From positions 1 to 51,601 of the forward strand of contig NZ_PXYL01000025.1 in assembly GCF_003012705.1 (NCBI RefSeq): DNA of 51,601 bases, written 5' to 3'. A program made the translations under genes and the position numbers. Positions within the stretch are counted from its first letter, which is position 1. The number at the start of each line of letters is the position of its first letter. Below are positions 28,782-38,781 of the stretch, in pieces. The notes beneath the pieces were generated by a model. It saw nothing but the letters and a program-made list of their open reading frames with translations. It did no database searches and was not told the DNA's origin. This DNA is from Pseudaminobacter soli (ex Li et al. 2025). Its GTDB lineage: Bacteria > Pseudomonadota > Alphaproteobacteria > Rhizobiales > Rhizobiaceae.

Positions 28782-30188
28782 ATGACGGAACTGTCGGAAC
28801 GCGCCGAAACGGGATGGGCCGACTTGCTGGCCGACGGCAGGCTGCCGCGCTTTGCCCTGATTTGCCTCGGCATCTGGCTGAACGCCGCCGACACGCTGGT
28901 AACCGCCACCATCATGCCGAGCGTAGGTGCCGAGCTTGGCGGCTATGCCTATTTCAGCTGGGCGGTGGCCGGCTTCCTGATCGGCGCGATCCTGGCAGGC
29001 GCAAGCGCCGGGCGCCTTTCCGAAATCCTTGGCCTGCGCCTTGCCACCACCATAGCCGGCCTGGTGCTGGCCTTCGGCTGCGTGCTCAGCGCGGCCGCAC
29101 CCGACATCGGCGTCTTCCTTATCGGCCGCCTGCTGCAAGGCATCGGCTGCGGCTGGATCGCCGGCTTTGCCATGGTCGCCATCGCCGTTCTGTTTCCCGA
29201 GCGGCATCTGGCGCGGGTGTTCGCTTCGGTTTCCGGCGTCTGGGGCATCGCCACGATCCTTGGTCCGCTGTTTGGCGGCATTTTTGCCCAATCCGGCGAC
29301 TGGCGCCTGGTGTTTTGGCTGTTTGCGGCACAGGCGCTGATCTTCGGCGCCGCCGCACCCTTCCTGCTCAAGGGCACCGTGAAGTCGCAGGGGCATACCG
29401 GCGTGCCCTGGCTCCAACTCATCACGCTGGCGCTCGGCGTCAGCGCCATTTCGCTCGCCGACACGATTCCCCAGCCGGCGATCACCATAGCGCTCGTCGC
29501 GGTTGGGCTTGTCGTCCTCGCGCTCGTCCTGAAGATCGACGGCAAGGCCAGAGTGCGACTGCTGCCGCACCGCGCCGGCGACCTTCGCACCATCTGCGGC
29601 TCGGGCTATGCGGCCATCTTCGCTCTGACCGCTTCTTCCATGGGCCTGACCGTCTACGGCCCGGCGATCCTGCAAACCTTGCGCGGGCTGTCCCCGCTCA
29701 TGGCGGGTTATGTCGTGGGTGTGCAGGCCCTGTCATGGACGCTGGCAGCCTTCACGGTTGCCGGTGTGACCGGCCGAGAGGGTGAAATGCGCTGGATCCG
29801 GCGGGGTGCGGCCTGCATCCTAGCCGGCGTCACGCTGCTCGCTCTCCTGATGAAGAGCGCCCCGCTTGCACTGGTAATCGCCGCCGCGGTGGTGGTCGGA
29901 GCCGGCTTCGGCTTCTCTTCGAGCCTGATGAACCGGCGCATCCTGGGCGCCTTGGCCGACGAGGACCGCGCCATCGGCGCTTCGGCCTTCATCGCGGTGC
30001 GCCAGTCGGGCGGCGCGGTGGGCGCCGCGATTGCCGGCGCGACGGCAAATCTCGTCGGCTTCGGCGCCGGACTGACGGTCGCCAGCGCGGAGGCCACGGC
30101 CGTCTGGGTCTTCGTTACCGCCTTGCCGATGGCAATCGCCGGCTTCTTCGCAGCCCGACGGCTGACCGGATCGGCCGTAAAGGCCTGA
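28782..30188 (+). CDS. MFS efflux transporter
   Basis: This 468-residue inner-membrane protein has an N-terminal MFS half with a weak motif A (GRLSEILG) and motif C (GPLFGG) in helix 5, marks of drug/proton antiporters. The length suggests 12 to 14 helices. AAGGA lies 8 bases upstream of the ATG. It follows tetR in the same direction and is probably the pump controlled by that repressor. A bidirectional terminator follows. Confidence 0.87.
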   Translation: MTELSERAETGWADLLADGRLPRFALICLGIWLNAADTLVTATIMPSVGAELGGYAYFSWAVAGFLIGAILAGASAGRLSEILGLRLATTIAGLVLAFGCVLSAAAPDIGVFLIGRLLQGIGCGWIAGFAMVAIAVLFPERHLARVFASVSGVWGIATILGPLFGGIFAQSGDWRLVFWLFAAQALIFGAAAPFLLKGTVKSQGHTGVPWLQLITLALGVSAISLADTIPQPAITIALVAVGLVVLALVLKIDGKARVRLLPHRAGDLRTICGSGYAAIFALTASSMGLTVYGPAILQTLRGLSPLMAGYVVGVQALSWTLAAFTVAGVTGREGEMRWIRRGAACILAGVTLLALLMKSAPLALVIAAAVVVGAGFGFSSSLMNRRILGALADEDRAIGASAFIAVRQSGGAVGAAIAGATANLVGFGAGLTVASAEATAVWVFVTALPMAIAGFFAARRLTGSAVKA

Positions 30189-30210
30189 CCCGACAAGCGA
30201 CCAAAAGAAA

Positions 30211-30235
30211 AAGGCAGCGCACGCGGCGCTGCCTT
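30211..30235. terminator. Bidirectional intrinsic terminator
   Basis: A perfect 10-bp stem (AAGGCAGCGC 30211-30220 with GCGCTGCCTT 30226-30235) has a 5-base loop. A-rich sequence on its left and T-rich sequence on its right make it work in both directions. It ends the MFS gene and the convergent parvulin gene. Confidence 0.85.
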
Positions 30236-30273
30236 TTCGATTTTCTTGTGGGGACATCGCCCCGACAAAGAAC

Positions 30274-31179
30274 TTACTTCGACTGGTCGATCTGATCGAC
30301 GGCCTTCTTGAGGTCCGGATCGGTCACGTCAACCTTGGCGTTGCCGCGCAGCGACTTGACCAGCTCGAAATACTTGTCGCGCAGCAGCAGCGAACGGATC
30401 TGAGCCTTGACCTGGTCGAATGCCGGCGGCTGCTGGGTGCGCTTGTCCTCGACCTTGATGATGTGCCAGCCGAACTGGGTCTTAACCGGCTCCTTGGTGT
30501 AGGAGCCCGGCTCCAGCGCGAAAGCGGCCTTCTCGAATTCCGGCACCATCTGGCCGGGGCCGAAATAGCCGAGGTCGCCGCCATTGGCGCCCGAACCCGG
30601 ATCGCTCGACTTCTCCTTGGCGAGGTCTTCGAACTTCGCGCCGCCGTCGAGCTGCTTGATGATCGCCTCGGCTTCTTCCTTGGTCTTCACCAGAATGTGA
30701 CGGGCGTGAACCTCGTTGACCGGCGGTGCTGCGGCGATTTCCTTGTCGTAGCGGGCGCGGATCTCATCGTCGGTGATCGCCTTCGACACTTCCTTCTCGA
30801 CGACTTCGCTGTGCAGCGCGCGGTCCTTCAGGAACTCCATGCGGCGCTGGAAGTCGGGATTCTTGTCGAGCCCCTTGGCTTCGGCTTCACCGGCCAGGAG
30901 ACGGATTTCGATGACGGCGGAAAGGGCCGCAGCACGACGCTGCTCGGCCGGAAGCCGCGAAAACTGTTGATCAAGATCGCTTTCGGCAACCTGAAGATCA
31001 CCTTCGGTGATGGGCTTGCCGTTGACGGTGGCGATGACGGCAGCGGGGTCGACGGGCTTGGCCGGCGCCTCGGCGGCGGGCGGCGTCTCCTGCGCAAAAG
31101 CCTGCATGGCAGCCGGCGCAGACAGCGCAAGCATCACGCCCAGGCTGGCAAGCGAGGCGCGTCGGAACGAAAAAGGCAT
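30274..31179 (-). CDS. Secreted parvulin-type peptidylprolyl isomerase (PrsA/SurA-like)
   Basis: The 301-residue protein probably folds exported proteins in the periplasm. A signal peptide is followed by AFAQETPP, with cleavage around residue 29. A SurA-N-like helical region precedes one PpiC rotamase domain (about 135-230), marked by VHARHILVKTKEEAEAI, GGDLGYFGPGQMVPEFEKA and FGWHIIKVE. The ATG at 31179 has GGAG 8 bases upstream. It is divergent from secA, a fitting neighbour for an export-linked chaperone. Confidence 0.92.
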   Translation of the reverse strand: MPFSFRRASLASLGVMLALSAPAAMQAFAQETPPAAEAPAKPVDPAAVIATVNGKPITEGDLQVAESDLDQQFSRLPAEQRRAAALSAVIEIRLLAGEAEAKGLDKNPDFQRRMEFLKDRALHSEVVEKEVSKAITDDEIRARYDKEIAAAPPVNEVHARHILVKTKEEAEAIIKQLDGGAKFEDLAKEKSSDPGSGANGGDLGYFGPGQMVPEFEKAAFALEPGSYTKEPVKTQFGWHIIKVEDKRTQQPPAFDQVKAQIRSLLLRDKYFELVKSLRGNAKVDVTDPDLKKAVDQIDQSK

Positions 31180-31266
31180 CAGAAATTCTCCAGTGGGTAT
31201 GGATGAAACCTTCAAGTCAGCACAAATAAGGCCGAATTAGGCGCGGGCAAGAGCAACGCTGCCACG

Positions 31267-31295
31267 TTGACATCGCTTGAGCCCCCTCTTATCTG
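31267..31295 (+). promoter_or_regulatory. Candidate sigma-70 promoter of secA
   Basis: A perfect -35 TTGACA (31267-31272) is followed after 17 bases by TATCTG (31290-31295), or after 16 by TTATCT. It lies about 120 bases before the secA start in the divergent gap with the parvulin gene. Confidence 0.5.
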
Positions 31296-31414
31296 TCCTT
31301 CGACTTCGCGTCCAGAACCCTTTTCCGGGCGCTTTTCGGTGTTACCTTCTAAGATGAACCTTGGCGGGTTCCGCCGGCACCCTGTCGGCAAGTTTCGAAC
31401 TGAAAGGCCTTTTG

Positions 31415-34150
<2,736 letters not shown>

Positions 34151-34175
34151 GGCTTCGCTTAAGCGGAAAAGTTCG

Positions 34176-34204
34176 AAACGGCGGCCCAGTGGCCGCCGTT
34201 TTGG
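34176..34204 (+). terminator. Intrinsic terminator of secA
   Basis: A perfect 11-bp stem (AAACGGCGGCC 34176-34186 with GGCCGCCGTTT 34191-34201) has a 4-base loop and a short T run. It lies 25 bases after the secA stop and could also stop transcripts from the convergent ABM gene. Confidence 0.82.
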
Positions 34205-34221
34205 TTTCAGGCTTGCCGAAT

Positions 34222-34551
34222 TCAGATGGACAGATAGTTGCCGATCTCGGCCTTGATGCCGTTCTGCGCCAGGAACTCCTGCGGGTCGAAGTTCATCTTG
34301 CGCTGCATCGCCTGGACATTGACCTTCGCCGGCGCCAAAGCCGCCGCATCCTCCCACTCGACGATGGTCACGATATGGTGCTCGTTCCCGGCAGCCTGTT
34401 CGAGCAGCATGTCCTGCAGAAAGCCCGGTTGCGTGCGAAGCACTTCATGCGTCTGCCGCACCCTGTCGAGAAACTCCGCTCGCACCGAAATGGGGACCGC
34501 GAACCTGTCCACCCTGTAGATGCGCTGTGATTTGCTTGTATTGCCGGGCAT
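34222..34551 (-). CDS. ABM-domain protein (antibiotic biosynthesis monooxygenase-like)
   Basis: The 109-residue protein fits the small dimeric alpha/beta ABM fold. The strand-forming start YRVDRFAVP, the helix EFLDRVRQTHEVLRTQPGF and the strand HHIVTIVEWED are recognisable. Members include quinol monooxygenases and heme-degrading enzymes, but many have no known reaction. AGAGGAAGAG precedes the ATG. A SoxR-like promoter directly upstream suggests induction by redox-cycling compounds, which would fit a quinone-processing role. That role is inference. Confidence 0.82.
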   Translation of the reverse strand: MPGNTSKSQRIYRVDRFAVPISVRAEFLDRVRQTHEVLRTQPGFLQDMLLEQAAGNEHHIVTIVEWEDAAALAPAKVNVQAMQRKMNFDPQEFLAQNGIKAEIGNYLSI

Positions 34552-34584
34552 TGATCTCTTCCTCTCGTTACGTTGACGAACGAG

Positions 34585-34615
34585 GCTCTACGACCTCAAG
34601 TTAAGTTGAGGTCAA
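34585..34615 (-). promoter_or_regulatory. MerR-type promoter with SoxR-like box
   Basis: On the minus strand, a -35 TTGACC (34610-34615) and a -10 TAGAGC (34585-34590) are 19 bp apart, the stretched spacing used by MerR-family activators. The spacer contains the dyad at 34594-34611, read as CCTCAAGTTAAGTTGAGG on the plus strand. It differs by one base from the E. coli SoxR box (CCTCAAGTTAACTTGAGG). It lies about 40 bases before the ABM gene. No soxR gene is in the window. Confidence 0.72.
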
Positions 34616-34734
34616 GCGAAGATTTCAACCACCACGTGACGCCCGCTCGGGCAGCATGAACAGCGCGCCCGAACCGTTTCTTAAAGAGTTTGGCTTATCG
34701 CGGATGGGTAATGTGCAAGATCGGAGTCTAGTGC

Positions 34735-34923
34735 GTGCGCTTTTCCGCGGCAACGACGGCTGAGCGTCTCCTGCCCGCGCCGCTGGCCGGCGCACAGATC
34801 GTCAGCAATCCAGCGACGGCTACGACCATCGTGTTCGCCGCCGTTGCGGGCTTTCCTGCACCGTCTAGCGCAGGCTTGGTATCGACCTTCGTGCCCGCCG
34901 CACAAGCGCAGGAGGCCTACTGA
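34735..34923 (+). CDS. Possible 62-residue small ORF upstream of the acyltransferase gene
   Basis: A GTG start at 34735 has GGAG 8 bases upstream, and the TGA stop shares one base with the next ATG (TGATG), a usual sign of coupled translation. The product would be Ala/Pro/Thr-rich with a weakly hydrophobic middle and no recognisable family. The composition is what random high-GC sequence can give, so it may be only a leader. The rest of the 34616-34922 gap shows nothing else that I can support. Confidence 0.22.
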   Translation: MRFSAATTAERLLPAPLAGAQIVSNPATATTIVFAAVAGFPAPSSAGLVSTFVPAAQAQEAY

Positions 34924-36206
34924 TGGCGGCAATCCCCCTTCTGGAGGAAACCAGCGGCGGTCCTGCCGGAGCGATGATCTCCGGCTTCGTCGGTTTCGGC
35001 AGCCGGGCCGCCGATCCGGCGCACGAGGAACTTTTGGCCAGTCATCGCCCGCCACGCCGGCTGGCGATCTACCCGGCCTCGGCCGGCTTCGACCTGATCG
35101 AAGAGCTGGATCATCTCTGCGCGCGCACGATCGAGCCCAACATCTTCTTCAACCCGCGCTTCCTCGCGCCGGCCATGCCGCGGCTGGAGGACCGTGAGGT
35201 GCGCCTCGCGGTGATGCGCGACGGCAATGAATACCGCAGCCGCCTGCGCCTGCTGCTGCCCTATTCGATCGAAAGGCCGAACGTTCCGCTCGGCGTTCCG
35301 ATTCTGCGCACCTGGGCGAACCCGTTCGGGCCGCTCGGCACGCCGCTTATCGACCGCGACGATCCCGAAGGCGTGCTGGAAGATTTCTTCGACATACTTT
35401 CGCGGCCGCATCTGAAGCTGCCGAAGGTATTTGTGCTGCCTGACATGATGCTGGACGGAACCGTGGCAACCGTGCTGCGCCGCGTGGCCGAAACGCGCGG
35501 CCTGACCATTACCACGACCAACGAGGTCGAGCGCGCCTTCCTGGATAGCGAGCTCGAAGGCGACGACTATCTCAAGGCCTCGCTCAGGCAGCACCATTAC
35601 CGCGAGTTCCGCCGGCTGAAGCGGCGGCTGGCCGAGCAGGGCAAGCTCGAGCACGTCGTGGCAAGAGGACCGGACGAGATCCGCGAAGGCGTCGAGACCT
35701 TCCTGACCATCGAGGCCGCCGGCTGGAAGGGCCGTCGCCGCACGGCCATGGCCGTCGACCGCTTCCAGGCCGCTTTCGCGCGCGAAGCCATGCATCGCCT
35801 GGCTGAACGCGATCTCGCCCGGGTGCACTCGCTGAAGCTAGACGGCGAGACCATCGCCTGCCTGCTCGTCTTCATCGAGGCCGGTGTAGCCTACACCTGG
35901 AAGACGACATATGACGAGCGTTATTCGGCCTTCTCGCCGGGCACGCTGCTCATGATCGAGGTGACCAAGCAGCACCTCGACGATCCCAACGTCATGGTGA
36001 GCGACTCCTGCGCGAGGCCCGACCATCCGGTGATGAACCGGCTGTGGTCGGAGCGGCGACGGATAGGAACCATCCTGGTCGGTCTGACCCCCGACGCCGA
36101 CCGTCTCACGCGGCAGGCGGCCTCGCAGTTCCACCTTAATCGCGAAACGCGAAACATCGCGCGCCTGGTGCGAAATCGGGTGCGCAGCCTGCTCAAGCGG
36201 CGCTGA
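34923..36206 (+). CDS. GNAT-fold acyltransferase, CelD/BcsL-like
   Basis: The 427-residue protein belongs to the double-GNAT Acetyltransf_6 type (often called cellulose biosynthesis protein CelD), also related to FemAB enzymes. The visible marks are REFRRLKRRLAEQGKLEH, FLTIEAAGWKGRRRTAM and VAYTWKTTYDERYSAFSPG, the last being the acyl-CoA binding region. An AGGAGG lies 8 bases before the ATG. Such enzymes acylate cell-surface polysaccharide or lipid precursors, but no polysaccharide cluster is nearby. It converges on the acyl-CoA synthetase gene with a 12-base gap. Confidence 0.82.
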   Translation: MAAIPLLEETSGGPAGAMISGFVGFGSRAADPAHEELLASHRPPRRLAIYPASAGFDLIEELDHLCARTIEPNIFFNPRFLAPAMPRLEDREVRLAVMRDGNEYRSRLRLLLPYSIERPNVPLGVPILRTWANPFGPLGTPLIDRDDPEGVLEDFFDILSRPHLKLPKVFVLPDMMLDGTVATVLRRVAETRGLTITTTNEVERAFLDSELEGDDYLKASLRQHHYREFRRLKRRLAEQGKLEHVVARGPDEIREGVETFLTIEAAGWKGRRRTAMAVDRFQAAFAREAMHRLAERDLARVHSLKLDGETIACLLVFIEAGVAYTWKTTYDERYSAFSPGTLLMIEVTKQHLDDPNVMVSDSCARPDHPVMNRLWSERRRIGTILVGLTPDADRLTRQAASQFHLNRETRNIARLVRNRVRSLLKRR

Positions 36207-36218
36207 CGCCGCTCACGC

Positions 36219-37853
36219 TTAGAGCGAGGCCTCGCGCCGGGCACGATCGCGGAATATCCGTCGGATGACCTTGCCGCTGGTGGTCAGGGGCATGGAATCG
36301 ACGAACTCCACCTCGCGCGGATATTCGTGCGCCGACAGCCGCTCGCGCACCCACAGGCTGATCTCGTCGGCCAGCTCGGCGCTGCGCGGAAAACCTTCCT
36401 TCAGCACCACATAGGCCTTGACGATCTCGGTGCGCAGTCTATCCGGCTTGCCGACGACGGCCGCCAGCGCCACCGCTGGGTGGCCAGTCAAACAGTCCTC
36501 GATCTCGCCGGGGCCGATCCGGAAACCGGCCGAGGTGATGACGTCGTCGTCGCGGCCGAAGAAGTGCACATAGCCGTCGCCGTCCTCGATGCCCTGGTCG
36601 CCCGTAGTCATCCACTCGCCGATGAACTTCTTGGCCGTCGCTTCCGGGTTCTGCCAGTATTCGAGGAACATCACCGGGTCCGGCCGCCGCACCGCGATCT
36701 GGCCGACCTCGCCGGCCGCGACCCGCCTGCCCTCCCCGTCGATGATCGCAACGACATGGCCCGGCACCGCCTTGCCGATAGCGCCGCCGCGCGAGACGCC
36801 GATGCCGGCGCAAGACGAAAGTACGAGATTGCATTCGGTCTGGCCGTAGAATTCGTTGACGGCAAGGCCAAGCTCGCTGCGCGTCCAGTCATAGGTCTCG
36901 CGCCCGAGCGCCTCGCCGGCCGAGCCGACGCTGCGCAGGCCAAGCCGGAAGCGGCTTCCGATGCCGCGCACGCTCTTCAGCATCCTGAGCGCCGTGGGCG
37001 GGATGAAGGCATTGCGCACCTTCATCCGCTCCATGAGGACGAGAGCAGCCTCCGGATCGAATTTCTCAAAACGGCTCGCAACCACCGGCACGCCGAAATA
37101 GAGCGCCGGCAAAAGGGCGTTGAGCAGGCCGCCGGCCCAGGCCCAGTCGGCAGGCGTCCACATCAGGTCGCCCGGCTGCGGCAGGAATTCATAGGCCATC
37201 TGCGCCCCCGGCAGATGACCGAGCAGGACGCGGTGACCGTGCAGTGCGCCCTTGGGCGGCCCCGTCGTGCCCGAGGTGAAGATCATCAGCGCCGGATCGT
37301 CAGGCGTGGTGTCCTCCGCAACGAAGGTAGCAGGCTGGCGGGCAAGCAAGCGGTGATAGTCGAGCGCGCCATTTTCGGCACCGTCGATCGAGACAACGGT
37401 CTCCAGTTCGCTCAGGCGACCGGCGATCTGTGCAAGCTTGCCGCAGCCGGCGGAGTTGGTGACGACCAGTTTCACGCCTGCGGTCTGCAGCCTGTATTCG
37501 AGCGCCTCGACCCCGAACAGCAGCGCCAGCGGCACGGCGATGGCGCCAAGCTTGTAGATGGCGAGATGCGCGATGACAGTCTCAAAGCACTGGGGCAGGA
37601 GTAGCGCGACGCGATCGCCGCGCTGGACGCCCAGACTGCGCAGCGCATTTGCGAATGCGTTGGATTTTGCGGCAAGCTGGCCAAAGCTCAGGCGCTCGAC
37701 AGTACCATCGGAACCGTAGTCGAACAGCGCCGGGCGATCCGGCTCGCGCGCGGCCCAGTGATCCGAGACGGCCACGCCGATGTTGAAGCGTTGCGGGATC
37801 TTCCAGCGAAAATCGCTGTAGAGGCTCGCGTAGTTCTCCCGCCGTTCGAGCAT
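36219..37853 (-). CDS. AMP-binding acyl-CoA synthetase
   Basis: This 544-residue adenylate-forming enzyme probably activates a carboxylic acid to its CoA thioester. The ATP loop IFTSGTTGPPKG is at 191-202. The middle motif TTGDQGIEDGDGYVHFFGRDDD is intact in its key Asp and Arg positions, and the catalytic lysine near the C-terminus is Lys528 (TTSGKVIRR). The overall pattern is that of medium-chain or benzoate-type acyl-CoA synthetases; the substrate is not readable. The start is set at MLERRENYASLYSDF from the family N-terminus. Confidence 0.9.
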   Translation of the reverse strand: MLERRENYASLYSDFRWKIPQRFNIGVAVSDHWAAREPDRPALFDYGSDGTVERLSFGQLAAKSNAFANALRSLGVQRGDRVALLLPQCFETVIAHLAIYKLGAIAVPLALLFGVEALEYRLQTAGVKLVVTNSAGCGKLAQIAGRLSELETVVSIDGAENGALDYHRLLARQPATFVAEDTTPDDPALMIFTSGTTGPPKGALHGHRVLLGHLPGAQMAYEFLPQPGDLMWTPADWAWAGGLLNALLPALYFGVPVVASRFEKFDPEAALVLMERMKVRNAFIPPTALRMLKSVRGIGSRFRLGLRSVGSAGEALGRETYDWTRSELGLAVNEFYGQTECNLVLSSCAGIGVSRGGAIGKAVPGHVVAIIDGEGRRVAAGEVGQIAVRRPDPVMFLEYWQNPEATAKKFIGEWMTTGDQGIEDGDGYVHFFGRDDDVITSAGFRIGPGEIEDCLTGHPAVALAAVVGKPDRLRTEIVKAYVVLKEGFPRSAELADEISLWVRERLSAHEYPREVEFVDSMPLTTSGKVIRRIFRDRARREASL

Positions 37854-37967
37854 GAATTTCTTGTCTGCGCCTGTGGATGAGCCGGCTTTCTCTCCGGCAC
37901 GCGCAGATAAGGACGGCACGGCCCCGGCGTCAACCGGAGCACGTCATTTCCATGCCCCACGGAATCA

Positions 37968-38027
37968 AAGACCCGGTGCCAAGGGCTACCTTTTGGGAAA
38001 AGGCGCTGCCTTGGGTCACCGGGTCTT
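37968..38027. repeat. Nested hairpin element of 60 bases
   Basis: Outer arms AAGACCCGGTG (37968-37978) and CACCGGGTCTT (38017-38027) pair perfectly. Next to them CCAAGG (37979-37984) pairs with CCTTGG (38009-38014), leaving a 2-base bulge. The loop holds a third hairpin, CCTTTT GGG AAAAGG (37989-38003). It lies downstream of the Gly/Asn gene cluster on the minus strand and upstream of the acyl-CoA synthetase start. It may be a terminator or a mobile palindromic element. Confidence 0.75.
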
Positions 38028-38056
38028 CGCGCCGGCGCGGGGGACGGGCGCGGGCG

Positions 38057-38088
38057 GGAATAGGACCGTTAGCGGCCAGTCCTATTCC
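38057..38088 (-). terminator. Hairpin just downstream of the first Gly/Asn-repeat gene
   Basis: A perfect 10-bp stem (GGAATAGGAC 38057-38066 with GTCCTATTCC 38079-38088) has a 12-base loop. It lies 14 bases after the stop at 38103 on the minus strand. No T run follows, so it may protect the mRNA 3' end or act together with the next hairpin (37968-38027). Confidence 0.5.
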
Positions 38089-38102
38089 ATAGCGAATGCT
38101 GC

Positions 38103-38750
38103 TTACTTCGCAGGGGCAGCAGGCACCACCACCGGTGCTACCGCCTGCGGTATCGGTAAGAGACAGCCGTAGAACCCGCCGAAGCCATACGCGCCCGTGC
38201 TGCCGACCTCGCAGAAGGAGTAAGGGCCACTGCCGTTCCGATCGCGTTGATTCAGATTGATGGTCGGGGTGGGCGTAGGCTTGGGTGGCTTCGGGGGCTT
38301 GGGCGGCTTCGGGTGATGCGGATGGTGCCCGTGATGGCCGTGGTTTCCGTTGCCATTTCCGTTGCCATTGCCATTCCCGGAATTTCCGTTGCCGTTGTTG
38401 TTACCGTTGCCGTTTCCGGAATTTCCGTTGCCGTTGTTGTTGCCGTTACCGTTTCCGGAGTTTCCGTTCCCGTTATCGTTGCCGTTGCCGTTCCCGGAAT
38501 TGCCATTGCCGTTGCCATTCCCGTTACCGCTTCCGGTATTGCCGTTGCCATTTCCGTTGCCGTTGTCGTTGCCGAGATTTCCATTTCCGTTGCCGTTGCC
38601 GTTGTGGTCACCGGCGCTGCTGTTGCCATTCCCGCCGCCGTTCCCCTCGCCGGCAGCGGAATGGACAGCCGTGAGGATTGGAGCAGACAAGAACAACGTC
38701 GTAGCCAGGACTAGTGGCAAGCGTTGTATGGCGATAGGAACTCTATACAT
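38103..38750 (-). CDS. Secreted Gly/Asn-repeat protein with His/Pro-rich stalk (GN1)
   Basis: The 215-residue protein starts with a signal peptide (cleavage near residue 33). Residues 55-132 are six exact 13-residue repeats of the form GNGNxGxxNGNxN. A His-rich segment (HGHHGHHPHHP, 137-147), a PKPPKPPKP stalk and a unique C-terminal part with Cys180 and Cys196 follow. The ATG at 38750 has GGAGG 5 bases upstream. I know no named family. The layout (repeat, His cluster that could bind metal, Pro stalk, Cys-containing end) suggests an extracellular structural or binding protein. The gene follows GN2 after 31 bases and is probably cotranscribed with it. Confidence 0.85.
   Translation of the reverse strand: MYRVPIAIQRLPLVLATTLFLSAPILTAVHSAAGEGNGGGNGNSSAGDHNGNGNGNGNLGNDNGNGNGNGNTGSGNGNGNGNGNSGNGNGNDNGNGNSGNGNGNNNGNGNSGNGNGNNNGNGNSGNGNGNGNGNGNHGHHGHHPHHPKPPKPPKPPKPTPTPTINLNQRDRNGSGPYSFCEVGSTGAYGFGGFYGCLLPIPQAVAPVVVPAAPAK
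38355..38588 (-). repeat. 39-bp tandem repeat, six copies (in GN1)
   Basis: These 234 bases encode six consecutive 13-residue units without insertion or loss. Within units the hexamer GGCAAC (Gly-Asn) recurs, so the tract is a microsatellite inside a minisatellite. Confidence 0.9.
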
Positions 38751-38781
38751 CTTCGCCTCCTGCAATTTCCGTGGCGATTAC

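Noticed and set aside
34681-35055. 124-codon minus-strand frame before the CelD-like gene
   Set aside because: It overlaps the start of a well-supported gene with an AGGAGG site and has an Arg-rich shadow composition.
37852-38172. Plus-strand frame through the nested palindrome
   Set aside because: It consists mostly of palindrome sequence and overlaps the end of GN1; no ribosome-binding site or conserved protein feature supports it.
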